A program made the translations under genes and the position numbers. Shown here piece after piece: positions 34,437 to 43,295 of a DNA stretch of 56,043 nucleotides (positions are counted from its first letter, which is position 1; each line of letters begins with the position of its first letter). The notes under the pieces were generated by a model that was given only the letters and a program-made list of their open reading frames with translations, ran no database searches and was not told the DNA's origin. The DNA is from JBHGXV01 sp041920505 (GTDB lineage Bacteria > Bacillota > Bacilli > Brevibacillales > Brevibacillaceae): positions 1 to 56,043 of the forward strand of contig JBHGXV010000057.1 in assembly GCA_041920505.1 (NCBI GenBank). Reading direction: 5' to 3'.

Positions 34437-35663
34437 TCACGGCGCGTCGATGCCCAGTTTTCGCGCCACATAGGCGGTGGTGCTGGCCTGCAAAAGAATG
34501 GTGACCAGGATGGCCAGAAATGTCACGGACGCGATCACGTCGGCGTAACGGACGCCCATGCCCACAACCATGCTGGACAAGGCGGCGGGGATGACCCCGG
34601 TTTCGCGCACCCACGACATGAACAACAACTCCCGCCAACTCCAGCCCGCCCGGCGGTCAGGCAAGGCGCAGACCAGCACGGTGAGCGGACGGGCGACAAA
34701 CATAAAGATGAACACCACCAGCAAACCGGCCCACAGGTAGTGGTAGATCACAGGAAAGTTGACCTGGCTGCCCAAGAGGATAAAGATCAGCATCCGCATG
34801 ATCACGGTGATGTTTTCGGAGAAATGGCGCATCTCCTGATACTTGTCATTCATCGTGAGTCCGAACAGCGAGGCGTTGCCCCAGATCAGTCCGGCGACAA
34901 ACGTGGCCATAAAACCGCTGACGTGCAGCACATCCCCCACCAGGTAGGAAGCAAGCGCCGTCACCACCATCGCGATCGTCGTGTAGTCACGCAGGATTCC
35001 GAGCTTGAAGTGGCCGACCAGATAGGAGGCGGCAAACGCGATCAAAACCCCCACCAGGATGCCGCCGACGGAGACGAGCAAAAACTCCTTGACGCTTCCC
35101 GCAAGCGAGATCGACTGGCTCTGTCCGGAGACAATGCCCAGCAGCGAAAACGTCAGGATCGACCCGGTGGCGTCATTGAACGCCGACTCGCTCTCCACCG
35201 TTTCTTTTACCTTTTGGCGGATCTTCACCTGTCTGAACACGGGGATCAGCGTGGCCGGATCGGTGGAGGCGATTATACTGGCCAGCAAAAAGGCGTAGAG
35301 GAGCGGCACATCCAACAGGTAGTGAACGGAGTAGCCCACCACCAGTGTGGTGACGAACACGCCCGGCACGCTTAACAGCACGACCGTCACCCACACTTGC
35401 CGCAGCGTTTTCAGGTGAATGTGTCGGCCGCCGTCAAACAGGATCAGTGTGGCGCCCAGCACGACAATAAACTGGTTGGTAAACGAACTGCTCGCTTCCG
35501 ACACCAGATGCATCCCTTCTCCGAGCAGGATGCCCGCGGCGAGAAACAAGACCACATCGGGCAGCCGCAAATAGCTGGCCACTTTTCCGGCGACCATGCC
35601 GGTGAGGAAAATGGCGACGAGCAGGTAAAGGATGTGGTGAACAAGTTCAGTGATGGTTTCCAT
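34437..35663 (-). CDS. CPA-family cation:proton antiporter
   Basis: This 408-aa membrane protein has about twelve helices. LILFDGGRHIHLKTL (near 80), STDPATLIPVF (near 142), ESAFNDATGSILTF (near 167, with the ND ion-binding pair) and a late SWVRETGVIPAALSS motif match Na+/H+ antiporters of the NhaP/CPA1 group. Ion choice (Na+, K+) cannot be read from sequence. No C-terminal TrkA domain is present. ATG 35663 is preceded by AAGGA. It is monocistronic with its own terminator. Confidence 0.88.
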   Translation of the reverse strand: METITELVHHILYLLVAIFLTGMVAGKVASYLRLPDVVLFLAAGILLGEGMHLVSEASSSFTNQFIVVLGATLILFDGGRHIHLKTLRQVWVTVVLLSVPGVFVTTLVVGYSVHYLLDVPLLYAFLLASIIASTDPATLIPVFRQVKIRQKVKETVESESAFNDATGSILTFSLLGIVSGQSQSISLAGSVKEFLLVSVGGILVGVLIAFAASYLVGHFKLGILRDYTTIAMVVTALASYLVGDVLHVSGFMATFVAGLIWGNASLFGLTMNDKYQEMRHFSENITVIMRMLIFILLGSQVNFPVIYHYLWAGLLVVFIFMFVARPLTVLVCALPDRRAGWSWRELLFMSWVRETGVIPAALSSMVVGMGVRYADVIASVTFLAILVTILLQASTTAYVARKLGIDAP

Positions 35664-35733
35664 GTGCGACAATCCTTCCCCATGCGGTTGAAGTAGACCC
35701 CATCAGGGGAAGAAGCCCCTGACGGCTTGTCGG

Positions 35734-36324
35734 CTATTTGCCCAACAGTTTGGCGATGCCTTGTTCAAACGCGGCGGCATTGGCAGAGCCCAAGATCTTG
35801 TACCGAATCACGCCGCTTGCGTCGACAAAAAAGGTGGTGGGAATTCCCTGCAATTGGTAGCGCTTGGCCACATCGCCCTTCTCGTCGAGCAGGATCGGGA
35901 ACGGCAGACCATACCCTTTCACGAACGCTTTCGCCTCCTCCAGCCGATCCTGGCTGGTCAGGTTGACGGCGTAGAAGTCCACTTGATCCTTGTGGGTCTG
36001 ATACATCTTCACCAGTGCCGGCGCCTCCAACCGGCACGGCCCGCACCAGGATGCCCAGAAATTGAGCACCAAGGGCTTGTTGCGCGCCCCGGACAGGCGG
36101 TACGTCTTGCCGTCCAGCGCCTTCAGCGAAAACGAGGGCGCCTTGTATCCTTCCAACGGCTTTTCCAGAAGGGACGAATCCGGCGTTTTCGCCGCCGGAC
36201 TGTCTGCGGACGGGCTTGCGGCGGCCGGTTGTTGCGCCGACTGCGTTCCTTTCACCGCAAGATTGTTGTAGACGGCAAAGCCGACGAGCGCGAAGACAAA
36301 CAGTATCAGCAACAGGCGTTTCAC
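35734..36324 (-). CDS. ResA/TlpA-type thiol-disulfide oxidoreductase
   Basis: This 196-aa membrane-anchored thioredoxin has an N-terminal signal anchor (4-20), a Pro/Ala/Ser-rich linker (30-55) and a TlpA-like domain with NFWASWCGPCRLEAP (active site near 90-98) and GIPTTFFVD (cis-Pro loop). The extracytoplasmic CxxC would reduce apocytochrome c haem-binding cysteines. CcdA, the membrane electron donor for this process, is encoded 16 nt upstream, and caa3 oxidase carrying a c-type haem is nearby. GTG 36324 follows AAGGAG at ten nt. An extracellular role in sporulation (as for StoA) is an alternative. Confidence 0.88.
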   Translation of the reverse strand: MKRLLLILFVFALVGFAVYNNLAVKGTQSAQQPAAASPSADSPAAKTPDSSLLEKPLEGYKAPSFSLKALDGKTYRLSGARNKPLVLNFWASWCGPCRLEAPALVKMYQTHKDQVDFYAVNLTSQDRLEEAKAFVKGYGLPFPILLDEKGDVAKRYQLQGIPTTFFVDASGVIRYKILGSANAAAFEQGIAKLLGK

Positions 36325-36340
36325 GTGCTGGTCTCTCCTT

Positions 36341-37051
36341 TCAGAAGCCTGTAAATCCGCCGAACAGGCGAATCAAAAAGACGGTGATGTCGGTCATCTT
36401 GTCGGTGTAGAGCAAGACGCCGAACAGGATCATCAGGGCGCCGCCCAGTTTCATCAAGCGGTCGGAGTATTGGACGATCCAGTTGATCTTGCTGACGAAA
36501 AAGGTCATCAGGAAAAACGGCACGGCGAAGCCAATCGTGTAAGCCAAGGTGTAGGACAGCGCCCGCGTGGGGTCGGTGACGCCAAGCACGACGATGCCCG
36601 AGAGGATCGGGCCGACGCACGGCGTCCAGCCGGCGGCATAGGTAATCCCCACCAGGATAGAACCAGTATACCCAACCGGCCGGCTTTTTAGGTGGACCTG
36701 CCAGTTGCGCATCATCCACTCCATCCGGAACACCCCGAGCATCACCAGGCCGATGACGATCAACAGCACGCCGCCCAACTGGCGAATCAACTCTTTTTGA
36801 GCCTGGAAGAAACTACCGATCCACGAGGTGGACAGTCCCAACGCGATAAACACGATCGAAAACCCGATGATGAAAAACAGGGTGTGAAACAGGGCCTGCC
36901 GCTGGAACACGGCCCGCCCTTTTTTCACCTCGTCCATGGTCACTCCGGTGATGTACGACAAAAACGACGGATACAGCGGCAGGCAACAAGGCGAGACAAA
37001 TGAGAGCAAGCCCGCGCCAAACGCCAAAAAGACGGTAATGTTCGTTTCCAC
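36341..37051 (-). CDS. ccdA: cytochrome c biogenesis protein CcdA
   Basis: This 236-aa protein has six membrane helices and the two active-site Cys of the CcdA/DsbD-beta family: LSFVSPCCLPLYPSFLSYITG near residue 20 and YAAGWTPCVGPILSGI near residue 150. It moves reducing power from cytoplasmic thioredoxin to extracytoplasmic thioredoxins such as ResA. GTG 37051 is preceded by GGAGGAGG; an upstream ATG at 37069 overlaps that site. It is the first gene of a two-gene operon with the ResA-like gene. Confidence 0.94.
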   Translation of the reverse strand: METNITVFLAFGAGLLSFVSPCCLPLYPSFLSYITGVTMDEVKKGRAVFQRQALFHTLFFIIGFSIVFIALGLSTSWIGSFFQAQKELIRQLGGVLLIVIGLVMLGVFRMEWMMRNWQVHLKSRPVGYTGSILVGITYAAGWTPCVGPILSGIVVLGVTDPTRALSYTLAYTIGFAVPFFLMTFFVSKINWIVQYSDRLMKLGGALMILFGVLLYTDKMTDITVFLIRLFGGFTGF

Positions 37052-37340
37052 AGTTCCTCCTCCTGGCATCTTCTATGTACGAAAAAAAGGTCGTGTTTGA
37101 ACCGCTTGCCCGCTCGCCGGTCCCGGCGACGGATGGCCGGGTGTCGGCGCGCCGCGAATCAACAGGACGAGAGGGCATCCATCGTTCATTCGCTATGCGA
37201 GCATCCAATTCCTCCGTCCATGCCCGAAAAATTGATGAACATTGTTCAAGTGCAGTGAAAACAGGCCGGGAGATGTTTCCCGACCTGGCTTTGCGGACAA
37301 AGTCCGCATTGTCATGGCTGATGATTCCCGTTCGCCAGCG
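37052..37340. other. intergenic region, ccdA upstream / phenylalanine hydroxylase downstream
   Basis: These 289 nt contain a small dyad, TGCGGAC/GTCCGCA, near 37290-37310 and a CGGGA...TCCCG dyad near 37265-37281, both just past the phenylalanine hydroxylase stop. Neither has a U-run. No RNA gene or convincing promoter for ccdA was seen. Confidence 0.3.
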
Positions 37341-39110
37341 TTATGCGCCTGCGGCCAGAAGGGCCAGGCCGTTGTCGATCAACTGGCGCGTCTCTTCGTT
37401 GGCCGCGGCGATTCGCGAGAGCTGTTCACGGATGCGGGCTTGCGCGTCCACAAGCAACGAACGCTCCGCCGCCAGTTCGAGAATTTCCAGCCGAAGCAGC
37501 CAATCGTTCGGATACGCCGCTTCCAATTCGGCCATCACGGCCGCCAAACGCTGCTCCGCCTCCGCCGTGTCCGGCTTCTGCTCCCGCACATCGCGCACGG
37601 TCTGGTACAACTGGTGCAGCCGCTTCTGTTCCGGTGTGTAGGCCGGACGCTTGGCTTTGACGGCGGACGGCTGGTGGGTGCCAATCTCGAAGCGCTCCCG
37701 GTCGGCCGCTCCGGCGAATACCGAGACGATGTTCGCGCCGACGGCCATGTCGTACGTCCCCCACTCGGCCTGAAACAGCGTTTTCTCCTTGTAAGTGACG
37801 GTGCAGCCGTCAAACCCGATCAACACGACGCGGCCTCTCTCCCGCCGGATGTAGGTGACGGTCCCGCGAACGATGACGCCGGAGGCGAAGCGCAGCTCCG
37901 CCGTCTCATTCTCCACCACCCCGATGGTGGCCAACTCTTCGTCGCCAAACGACTCCAGCGGCGCGGATTCACCCGCCAACAGACCGATCGGCGAACCAAA
38001 CCCTTCGCTGTGGTACACCTTGCCGTGCCCCGGAAGTTCCTTGCTGCCGACCGCCAAGGCAGTGGGGCCGGTCGTCTTCAGATAGACCGCCTCGCCGTGT
38101 TCGTCAAACTCCAGGCCGCTGATGACGCCGCTCACTTGCAGGCCGGAACTGTAGACGCTGGTGGAGACCTGGCCCATCTTCATGGCCTTGATCAGGCTTT
38201 CCGTCCCGCCCACATTGAGCGCCATCGTCTTGGCGAAGGTCTGCACCGCCTCGATCAGTTCGTCGAAGTCCCGGCAGACGAACAGTTGCGGCTGCGGTTT
38301 GGTGATGTCAAAGTCGGTCTCGATGCACGCCTGCAAGGAGAACGGCAGCTTTTTCACCTCCGGCCGCATGCAACTGACGCTCTCGCCGACGGACGACAAC
38401 AGCCCGGCGCCATAGATTTGCGGATTCTTAAGGTCACCGATCAACCCGTACTCCACCGTCCACCAGTAGAGCCGTGCCAGTTGCGCCGCTTCCGACACTT
38501 CCGTGACCGCCGCGATCTTTTGCTCCAAATCTTCCTCGGCTGTCCGGATCTGCTCCGGCGTTGCCTCCGGGTCCTCCTTGAGGATGGACAAAAGCCGGAT
38601 CGCCTCGTACACCTCGTAGTCTTCGCGCGAGGAGATCGCCTTGGAGCCGATCTCGCCGAAAATGTTCAGGTAGGCGCGGTATTTCTCGTCCTTGATGATC
38701 GGCGCGTGCCCGGCGGCCTCGTGGATGATGTCAGGGGCAGGCGTGTAGGCGATGTGGTCGTAGGTGCGGATGTCGCAGGCGATCGGCAGGATGCCGTGGG
38801 CCTGAAAGTCAAAAAAGGCCACCGCCGGAATAAAGCCGTCAATCGTGACCGCCCCCCAGCCGATTTGCGACAGACACGCGTTCATCTCGGAAATCCGGGG
38901 AATGCGCTCAATCCCGATGCCCGAGGTGCGCAACCCATCCAGGTATGCGCTGTGGGCACGCTGCCCCAGATAATGGCTGTTTTGCCGCATCACGTATCGC
39001 CATACCGCCTGATCGATCGGCGTATAGCGGTCGTACTCCTGCTCCACGACAAACTGTCGCAGGTGAATCGGCACTCTCACAAGCGAAAATTCAGGTTCTG
39101 CGCGGGTCAT
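37341..39110 (-). CDS. phhA: phenylalanine 4-monooxygenase, long Bacillus form
   Basis: This 589-aa enzyme hydroxylates phenylalanine to tyrosine with tetrahydropterin and non-haem iron. The iron ligands are in PDIIHEAAGHAP (two His, near 128-133) and WWTVEYGLIGD (Glu, near 220). The catalytic domain covers about the first 330 residues. The remainder is a long C-terminal region of unknown function (ALNVGGTESLIKAMKMGQV, then VTYIRRERGRVVLIGFDG and a helical tail) found in Bacilli members but not in the short proteobacterial enzyme. A cre-like site lies at the promoter. It is monocistronic, with GGAGGTGG about ten nt upstream of ATG 39110. Confidence 0.92.
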   Translation of the reverse strand: MTRAEPEFSLVRVPIHLRQFVVEQEYDRYTPIDQAVWRYVMRQNSHYLGQRAHSAYLDGLRTSGIGIERIPRISEMNACLSQIGWGAVTIDGFIPAVAFFDFQAHGILPIACDIRTYDHIAYTPAPDIIHEAAGHAPIIKDEKYRAYLNIFGEIGSKAISSREDYEVYEAIRLLSILKEDPEATPEQIRTAEEDLEQKIAAVTEVSEAAQLARLYWWTVEYGLIGDLKNPQIYGAGLLSSVGESVSCMRPEVKKLPFSLQACIETDFDITKPQPQLFVCRDFDELIEAVQTFAKTMALNVGGTESLIKAMKMGQVSTSVYSSGLQVSGVISGLEFDEHGEAVYLKTTGPTALAVGSKELPGHGKVYHSEGFGSPIGLLAGESAPLESFGDEELATIGVVENETAELRFASGVIVRGTVTYIRRERGRVVLIGFDGCTVTYKEKTLFQAEWGTYDMAVGANIVSVFAGAADRERFEIGTHQPSAVKAKRPAYTPEQKRLHQLYQTVRDVREQKPDTAEAEQRLAAVMAELEAAYPNDWLLRLEILELAAERSLLVDAQARIREQLSRIAAANEETRQLIDNGLALLAAGA

Positions 39111-39143
39111 GAAACATCGCCACCTCCGTGATAGGCTCCTGAT

Positions 39144-39157
39144 TGTAAGCGCTTTCC
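39144..39157. promoter_or_regulatory. cre-like CcpA operator
   Basis: TGTAAGCGCTTTCC fits the catabolite-responsive element consensus TGWAANCGNTNWCA at 13 of 14 positions. It sits just downstream of the -10 hexamer, so CcpA binding there would block transcription of the phenylalanine hydroxylase gene. Confidence 0.65.
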
Positions 39158-39167
39158 GTTGTTCCTT

Positions 39168-39173
39168 ATCATA
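39168..39173 (-). promoter_or_regulatory. -10 element of phenylalanine hydroxylase promoter
   Basis: TATGAT on the minus strand, 58 nt before the start codon. The best -35 candidate, TTCACA, is 19 bp away, so the promoter looks weak without activation. Confidence 0.4.
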
Positions 39174-39237
39174 TCACGAAAGTGGCGAACATTGTGAAAA
39201 AAAGTTGATGATTCAACGATGTACCGCGTCAACGGAA

Positions 39238-39265
39238 TGCCGCTTTGCGGGGCCGCAAAGCGGCA
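39238..39265. repeat. perfect 13-bp inverted repeat
   Basis: TGCCGCTTTGCGG and its exact complement are separated by GG only. It lies 69 nt beyond the CoA-transferase stop and may act as a terminator-like or RNA-protecting hairpin, but no U-run follows on either strand. Confidence 0.6.
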
Positions 39266-39334
39266 GACCATCTGCCATCGGTCATGGGTGATGATCCTCC
39301 CACCGTCGGCTTCATCACGCCATGCCCTTGCCTT

Positions 39335-40621
39335 TCAGACAAGAAACCCAAGCCGTTTGGCTTCAAAGGTCAGTTCGTCGCGGAACGCCGGATGGGCAAT
39401 GGCGATCAGCGCCAGCGTGCGCTCCCGGATGCTTTTTCCACGCAGTTCGGCCACGCCGTACTCGGTCACCACGTGATCCACGTCATTTTTGGAGGTGGTG
39501 ACGGCCGAACCAGAGGTCAACTGGGGGCGAATCCGCGAGATCGTCCCGCCTTTGGCGGTGGCGTGCATGCAGACAAACCCTTTGCCGTACCTCGCAAACC
39601 GCACGCCCTGGGCAAAATCGGCCTGTCCGCCCGTGGAGCTGTAATAACGGCCGCCGATCGTCTCCGACGCGCACTGGCCGAGGAAGTCGACTTCCGTGGT
39701 GGCGTTGATCGACACCATCCGGTCCTCCTTGGCGATCTCGCGCGGGTCGTTGACGACGTCCACCGGCAAAAACTCCACGCCGGGGTTGTTGTGGATAAAC
39801 GTGTAGAGCCGTTTTGTTCCCAAGGCAAACGTCGCCACAATCTTGCCGCGTCTCGTCTTTTTGGCCAATCCGGTGACAGTCCCCGCCTCCACCAGGTCGA
39901 CGACGCCGTCGGTCAGCATTTCCGTATGAATCCCCAAGTCGCGATGGTCGCGCAGCTTGCCGAGGATGGCATTGGGAATCGAGCCGATCCCGACCTGCAA
40001 GGTGCTTTCGTTTTCGATCCGCTCCGCCACGTATTCGGCGATCAGGCGGTCCGCCTCGCCAATTTCCGGCGGCACGGCTTCCGCCAGCGGATAGTCGGCT
40101 TCGATGTATCCGGCCACCTGGCTGATGTGCACCTGATTGGCGCCGTGCGTCCGCGGCATCTGCGGATTCACCTCCAAAAGAAACGGCACCTCGCCAATCA
40201 GCGACGCGGCGTAATCAGCCTGCGTCCCCAGCGAAAAATACCCGTGTTCATCCATCGGCGACGCCGCCGCCAGCACGAACGACGTTTTCGTCGTCTCGCG
40301 CAACAGCCGGGGCACTTCATGGAAGTGGTTGGGAACGAGGTCACACGCCCCTTCCGCATACGCCTGGCGCGTGGCCCCGCTTAAAAAGTAGGAAACGTGC
40401 CGCAACTGTCCCGGGTAGGCCCCGCGAATGTACGGCCGCTCCTTGAGCGCGTGCATTTGATGGATGCGCACGCCGCGATAGCGGTGGGCGCGCGCTTCCA
40501 GCGCATCCAGGAGCACCTGCGGCTCCCCGTTGGCGATCGGCACGATCAGATCGTCGCCGTCGCGGATCAGATCGAGCAGTTGGTCGATTGTCATTTTCTT
40601 GTTTGTCTCCGGCGTCGACAT
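39335..40621 (-). CDS. acetyl-CoA hydrolase/CoA-transferase family protein
   Basis: This 428-aa enzyme has the two-domain fold of the 4-hydroxybutyrate CoA-transferase/acetyl-CoA hydrolase group. It has VGIGSIPNAILGKL near residue 215, MVSINATTEVDFLGQ with the likely catalytic Glu near 308, and GGQADFAQGVRFARYGKG with the GGQxDF loop near 330. The reaction would move CoA between short acyl groups. It lies 7 nt downstream of the MaoC-type gene, so the pair probably acts in short-chain acyl-CoA metabolism. The exact substrate is not clear. The start ATG 40621 has a weak GGGGTG upstream. Confidence 0.87.
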   Translation of the reverse strand: MSTPETNKKMTIDQLLDLIRDGDDLIVPIANGEPQVLLDALEARAHRYRGVRIHQMHALKERPYIRGAYPGQLRHVSYFLSGATRQAYAEGACDLVPNHFHEVPRLLRETTKTSFVLAAASPMDEHGYFSLGTQADYAASLIGEVPFLLEVNPQMPRTHGANQVHISQVAGYIEADYPLAEAVPPEIGEADRLIAEYVAERIENESTLQVGIGSIPNAILGKLRDHRDLGIHTEMLTDGVVDLVEAGTVTGLAKKTRRGKIVATFALGTKRLYTFIHNNPGVEFLPVDVVNDPREIAKEDRMVSINATTEVDFLGQCASETIGGRYYSSTGGQADFAQGVRFARYGKGFVCMHATAKGGTISRIRPQLTSGSAVTTSKNDVDHVVTEYGVAELRGKSIRERTLALIAIAHPAFRDELTFEAKRLGFLV

Positions 40622-40628
40622 GCCGGGT

Positions 40629-41048
40629 TCACCCCTTTTTCATCACCAGTGCTTCCCCGTCGAGGACAGTCGTGCCGTGTTGGTTGACGATCACTGTCCG
40701 CAGACGGATTTGTTGTTTCGATTCGATCTTTTCGATCACTTCCACTGTGGCGCGAATGGTGTCCCCGATCTTGACCGGCGCGAGAAACCGCAGGGTCTGT
40801 CCGAGGTAAATCGTGTTGGGACCGGGCAGCTTCATGCCAAGCACGGTGGAGATGAAGCTGGCCGTCAGCATGCCGTGGGCGATCCGCTCGCCAAAAAAGG
40901 TGGTGCGAGCGTACTCGGCGTCGACGTGCATGGGGTTGAAGTCGCCGGTGATGCCGGCAAACTGGTAGATGTCGATCTCTGACACGGTTTTGGAAAACGA
41001 CGCCTTGTCTCCCACCTCGATGTCTTCGTAACGCAATTCACGAATCAT
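40629..41048 (-). CDS. MaoC-family (R)-enoyl-CoA hydratase
   Basis: This 139-aa hot-dog fold protein has the hydratase-2 motif YQFAGITGDFNPMHVD (catalytic Asp and His near 41 and 46) followed by GERIAHGMLTASFIS. Single-domain PhaJ-like enzymes of this size hydrate trans-2-enoyl-CoA to (R)-3-hydroxyacyl-CoA. ATG 41048 lies eight nt after GGGGAG; the GTG at 41057 overlaps that site. It forms an operon with the CoA-transferase gene. Confidence 0.9.
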   Translation of the reverse strand: MIRELRYEDIEVGDKASFSKTVSEIDIYQFAGITGDFNPMHVDAEYARTTFFGERIAHGMLTASFISTVLGMKLPGPNTIYLGQTLRFLAPVKIGDTIRATVEVIEKIESKQQIRLRTVIVNQHGTTVLDGEALVMKKG

Positions 41049-41179
41049 CCTGGTCACTCCCCACTCTTTTTTTGTGCCATATTAGACGAAACAAAAAATC
41101 GCCGGTTACGGGCAACAGAGGCCACAGTGTGTCCAAATTGTGGCATTTGTTCAAAGGACGAGCATCAACGGCCGACCGT

Positions 41180-42088
41180 TCAGTCCCGCCTGCGTTTCAA
41201 CTGCTGTTCCAGCATGACGTCGAGCAACAGGTAGTCCTGCAGGGGATCGCGCGGGTCGGTGGTCAACAAGGCCGAGACTGCGGCCAGCGCCGCCCGCACG
41301 GTGTGGTAGGAGTAAAACGCCTCCCGCTCGGCGTCAGTGGAAAACGACAAGTCGGAGACGTCCAGCACGGGATTGGGAAACTCGGCTTCCAGCCCGGCCC
41401 GATCCAGCACGATCAGGGCCTGCTTGATCGCGAGCAGCGCGGCGCTCACGCTCAGTCCGTACTCCTGCCGCAATTCGTCCCACACCTGAAAGGCGGAACG
41501 CGCGACCCGCTCTCCATTGGCTCGCGTGATCACGCCGGTTTTGCGACCGGCGGCGAGCAGCCAGTCGACCAGCACGTCCGGGCGCGGCGGGAAGGCGAAC
41601 ACCTGCAGTCTCAACTCCAGTTCGGTCGGGACATCCTTGGCGAACCGGGCGTGTTGCAGCGACATCTCGTAACGGCGGGACGGATGGCCGGGGACGGTAA
41701 CGAACACCGTCTCGTGGCGAATCGCCGAAATCTGCAATTTGGTGCGGGCGGGGATGCGGGCCTGCGGCGCTTTTTCCCGGCGGATGTTTCCAGGGATCAG
41801 CTCCACGCCGAACAGATGGTACTCCAGCGGCGAGTCAATCCAGGGGATCGGCTCGCGTTCCAGAATGTCGTACAGACCGGTGAAGGTAATCCACTCGCTC
41901 GGCCGGCGCTGATAGCGCACGAGCACGCGGTGCCGCTCCTGTTCGGGCGGGATGTCGTCCGTCCAGTCAGAGGGGGCGGGAGCGATCTGTTTGTGCTCGA
42001 CCATCAGGCAATCCACGAGGCCGAGCCGCTCCAACAATTCCCGTTTGCTCACCCGCTCGTAGCCGATGCGGTAGATGCGATTTTTCAT
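41180..42088 (-). CDS. hypothetical protein, 302 aa
   Basis: This 302-aa soluble protein begins MKNRIYRIGYERVSKRELLE. I recognise no domain with confidence. It has a beta-rich N-terminal half (WITFTGLYDILEREPIPWID), a stretch of Arg-rich strands (IPARTKLQISAIRHETVFVTVPG) and a helical C-terminus ending in MLEQQLKRRRD. ATG 42088 is eight nt after GGAGG. It stands between the MaoC gene and the thi operon terminator and has no obvious functional link to either. Confidence 0.75.
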   Translation of the reverse strand: MKNRIYRIGYERVSKRELLERLGLVDCLMVEHKQIAPAPSDWTDDIPPEQERHRVLVRYQRRPSEWITFTGLYDILEREPIPWIDSPLEYHLFGVELIPGNIRREKAPQARIPARTKLQISAIRHETVFVTVPGHPSRRYEMSLQHARFAKDVPTELELRLQVFAFPPRPDVLVDWLLAAGRKTGVITRANGERVARSAFQVWDELRQEYGLSVSAALLAIKQALIVLDRAGLEAEFPNPVLDVSDLSFSTDAEREAFYSYHTVRAALAAVSALLTTDPRDPLQDYLLLDVMLEQQLKRRRD

Positions 42089-42151
42089 CTCATCCACCTC
42101 CTTCCTCGTTGGAAACAGTGTGAAACTCTCGGACTATTTCTACTCGCACGG

Positions 42152-42182
42152 AAAGAAAGACGCCCGGCTGTGGGCGTCTTTT
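42152..42182 (-). terminator. intrinsic terminator of thi operon
   Basis: GACGCCC (42159-42165) and GGGCGTC (42172-42178) form the stem. The minus strand continues TTTCTTTCC, and the plus strand also ends in TTTT. It lies 23 nt past the thiY stop. Confidence 0.85.
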
Positions 42183-42204
42183 GTGCACATATTGGTATCA
42201 TACC

Positions 42205-43248
42205 CTATTTCGTCAGGTTTTTCATCACGTCATCCGCCTTGACGTCCTTGGTGATCAAGTTGACTTGCTTCATCCAGTCGATCATCTTCTGCCAGGTCTC
42301 GGCGCTTTGGCTGCCAAACGGTTCGCTGCCCGCGTCCATCAACGGCAGAAGGATGTCCAGGCTTTTCGTCTCTACCTCTTCGTCAAGCGGGAATTCCTTG
42401 GCTTGCTTGGACAGAAGCAGTTTGAGCGCTTCCGCCTTGTGTTGGGCGACCCAGGCCTGGCCTTTGGACGCGGCGCGCAGGAAGGCGGCGATGGCGTCCT
42501 TTTTCTTCTCCAGCGTGGCGTCGCTGGTCGCCAGCACCAGTTCGTAGTAGTCCGGCACGCCGTATTCATTCGGCTTGAACGCGTTGACCGGGATGCCGTT
42601 TTTCTCCAGAATGAGCTGTTCGTGATTGATGTAGCCGCCGACCACGGCGTCCACTTTTTTGCCGGTCAAGGCCGGAACGATGTCGAACCCGATGTCGGTA
42701 AACGTCACCTTGCTGTCGTCTCCGCCTGCCGTCTTGATCATGTGGCGGACGACCGCTTCGTCCAGCGGCACGGAGGGATAACCGATGTTTTTGCCGGCCA
42801 AATCTTTCGGCGACTGGATGCCGCTGTCCTTGCGGGCCATGATCACGTTGAGCGGATGGCGGACCAGAGCGGCCACGGAGACCACGGGCAGGTCTTCGGA
42901 ACGCGCCTGGATGACCGAGGTTTCATAGCTGATCGCCATGTCCACCTTGCCCGCTGCCGCCATCTTCAGCGGGTCGTCGGCGTTGGACGGCATTTGCAGA
43001 TTGACTTTCAGATTCTCATCTTTAAAGTAGCCTTGTTCCTCTGCGGCGTAGAGGAACGAGTGAACCGCGTTCGGATACCAGTCGAGCGCGATGGTCAACT
43101 CGGTAGGCGCGGCATTGTTCGTCCCTTGTGCCGGCTGTTGCGCCGAAGGTTGCGGCGTGTTGCCGCCGTTCGAGCAGGCGGCCAGTCCGCCGGCCAGCGC
43201 GAGTGAAAGGACGGCGTGCGTCCAGCGTTGCCAGATCGGTTTTTTCAT
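42205..43248 (-). CDS. thiY: ThiY-type pyrimidine-precursor binding lipoprotein
   Basis: This 347-aa ABC substrate-binding lipoprotein of the NMT1/THI5-like type has lipobox LAGGLAACS (Cys near 25), ALDWYPNAVHSF (ligand-site Trp/Tyr), NADDPLKMAAAGKVDMAISYE and GKNIGYPSVPLDEAVV. In Bacillus relatives ThiY binds N-formyl-4-amino-5-aminomethyl-2-methylpyrimidine, a thiamin breakdown product, for salvage with TenA. It is the last gene of the TPP-controlled operon, 47 nt after thiX. Confidence 0.9.
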   Translation of the reverse strand: MKKPIWQRWTHAVLSLALAGGLAACSNGGNTPQPSAQQPAQGTNNAAPTELTIALDWYPNAVHSFLYAAEEQGYFKDENLKVNLQMPSNADDPLKMAAAGKVDMAISYETSVIQARSEDLPVVSVAALVRHPLNVIMARKDSGIQSPKDLAGKNIGYPSVPLDEAVVRHMIKTAGGDDSKVTFTDIGFDIVPALTGKKVDAVVGGYINHEQLILEKNGIPVNAFKPNEYGVPDYYELVLATSDATLEKKKDAIAAFLRAASKGQAWVAQHKAEALKLLLSKQAKEFPLDEEVETKSLDILLPLMDAGSEPFGSQSAETWQKMIDWMKQVNLITKDVKADDVMKNLTK

Positions 43249-43295
43249 GTTGCGTTACTCCTTTTTTTCATAAATTGACATAGAGAAAAATCGGT

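Noticed and set aside
37242..39131. 629-codon open frame on the plus strand
   Set aside because: It is the shadow of the phenylalanine hydroxylase gene, longer than the gene itself but without any motif.
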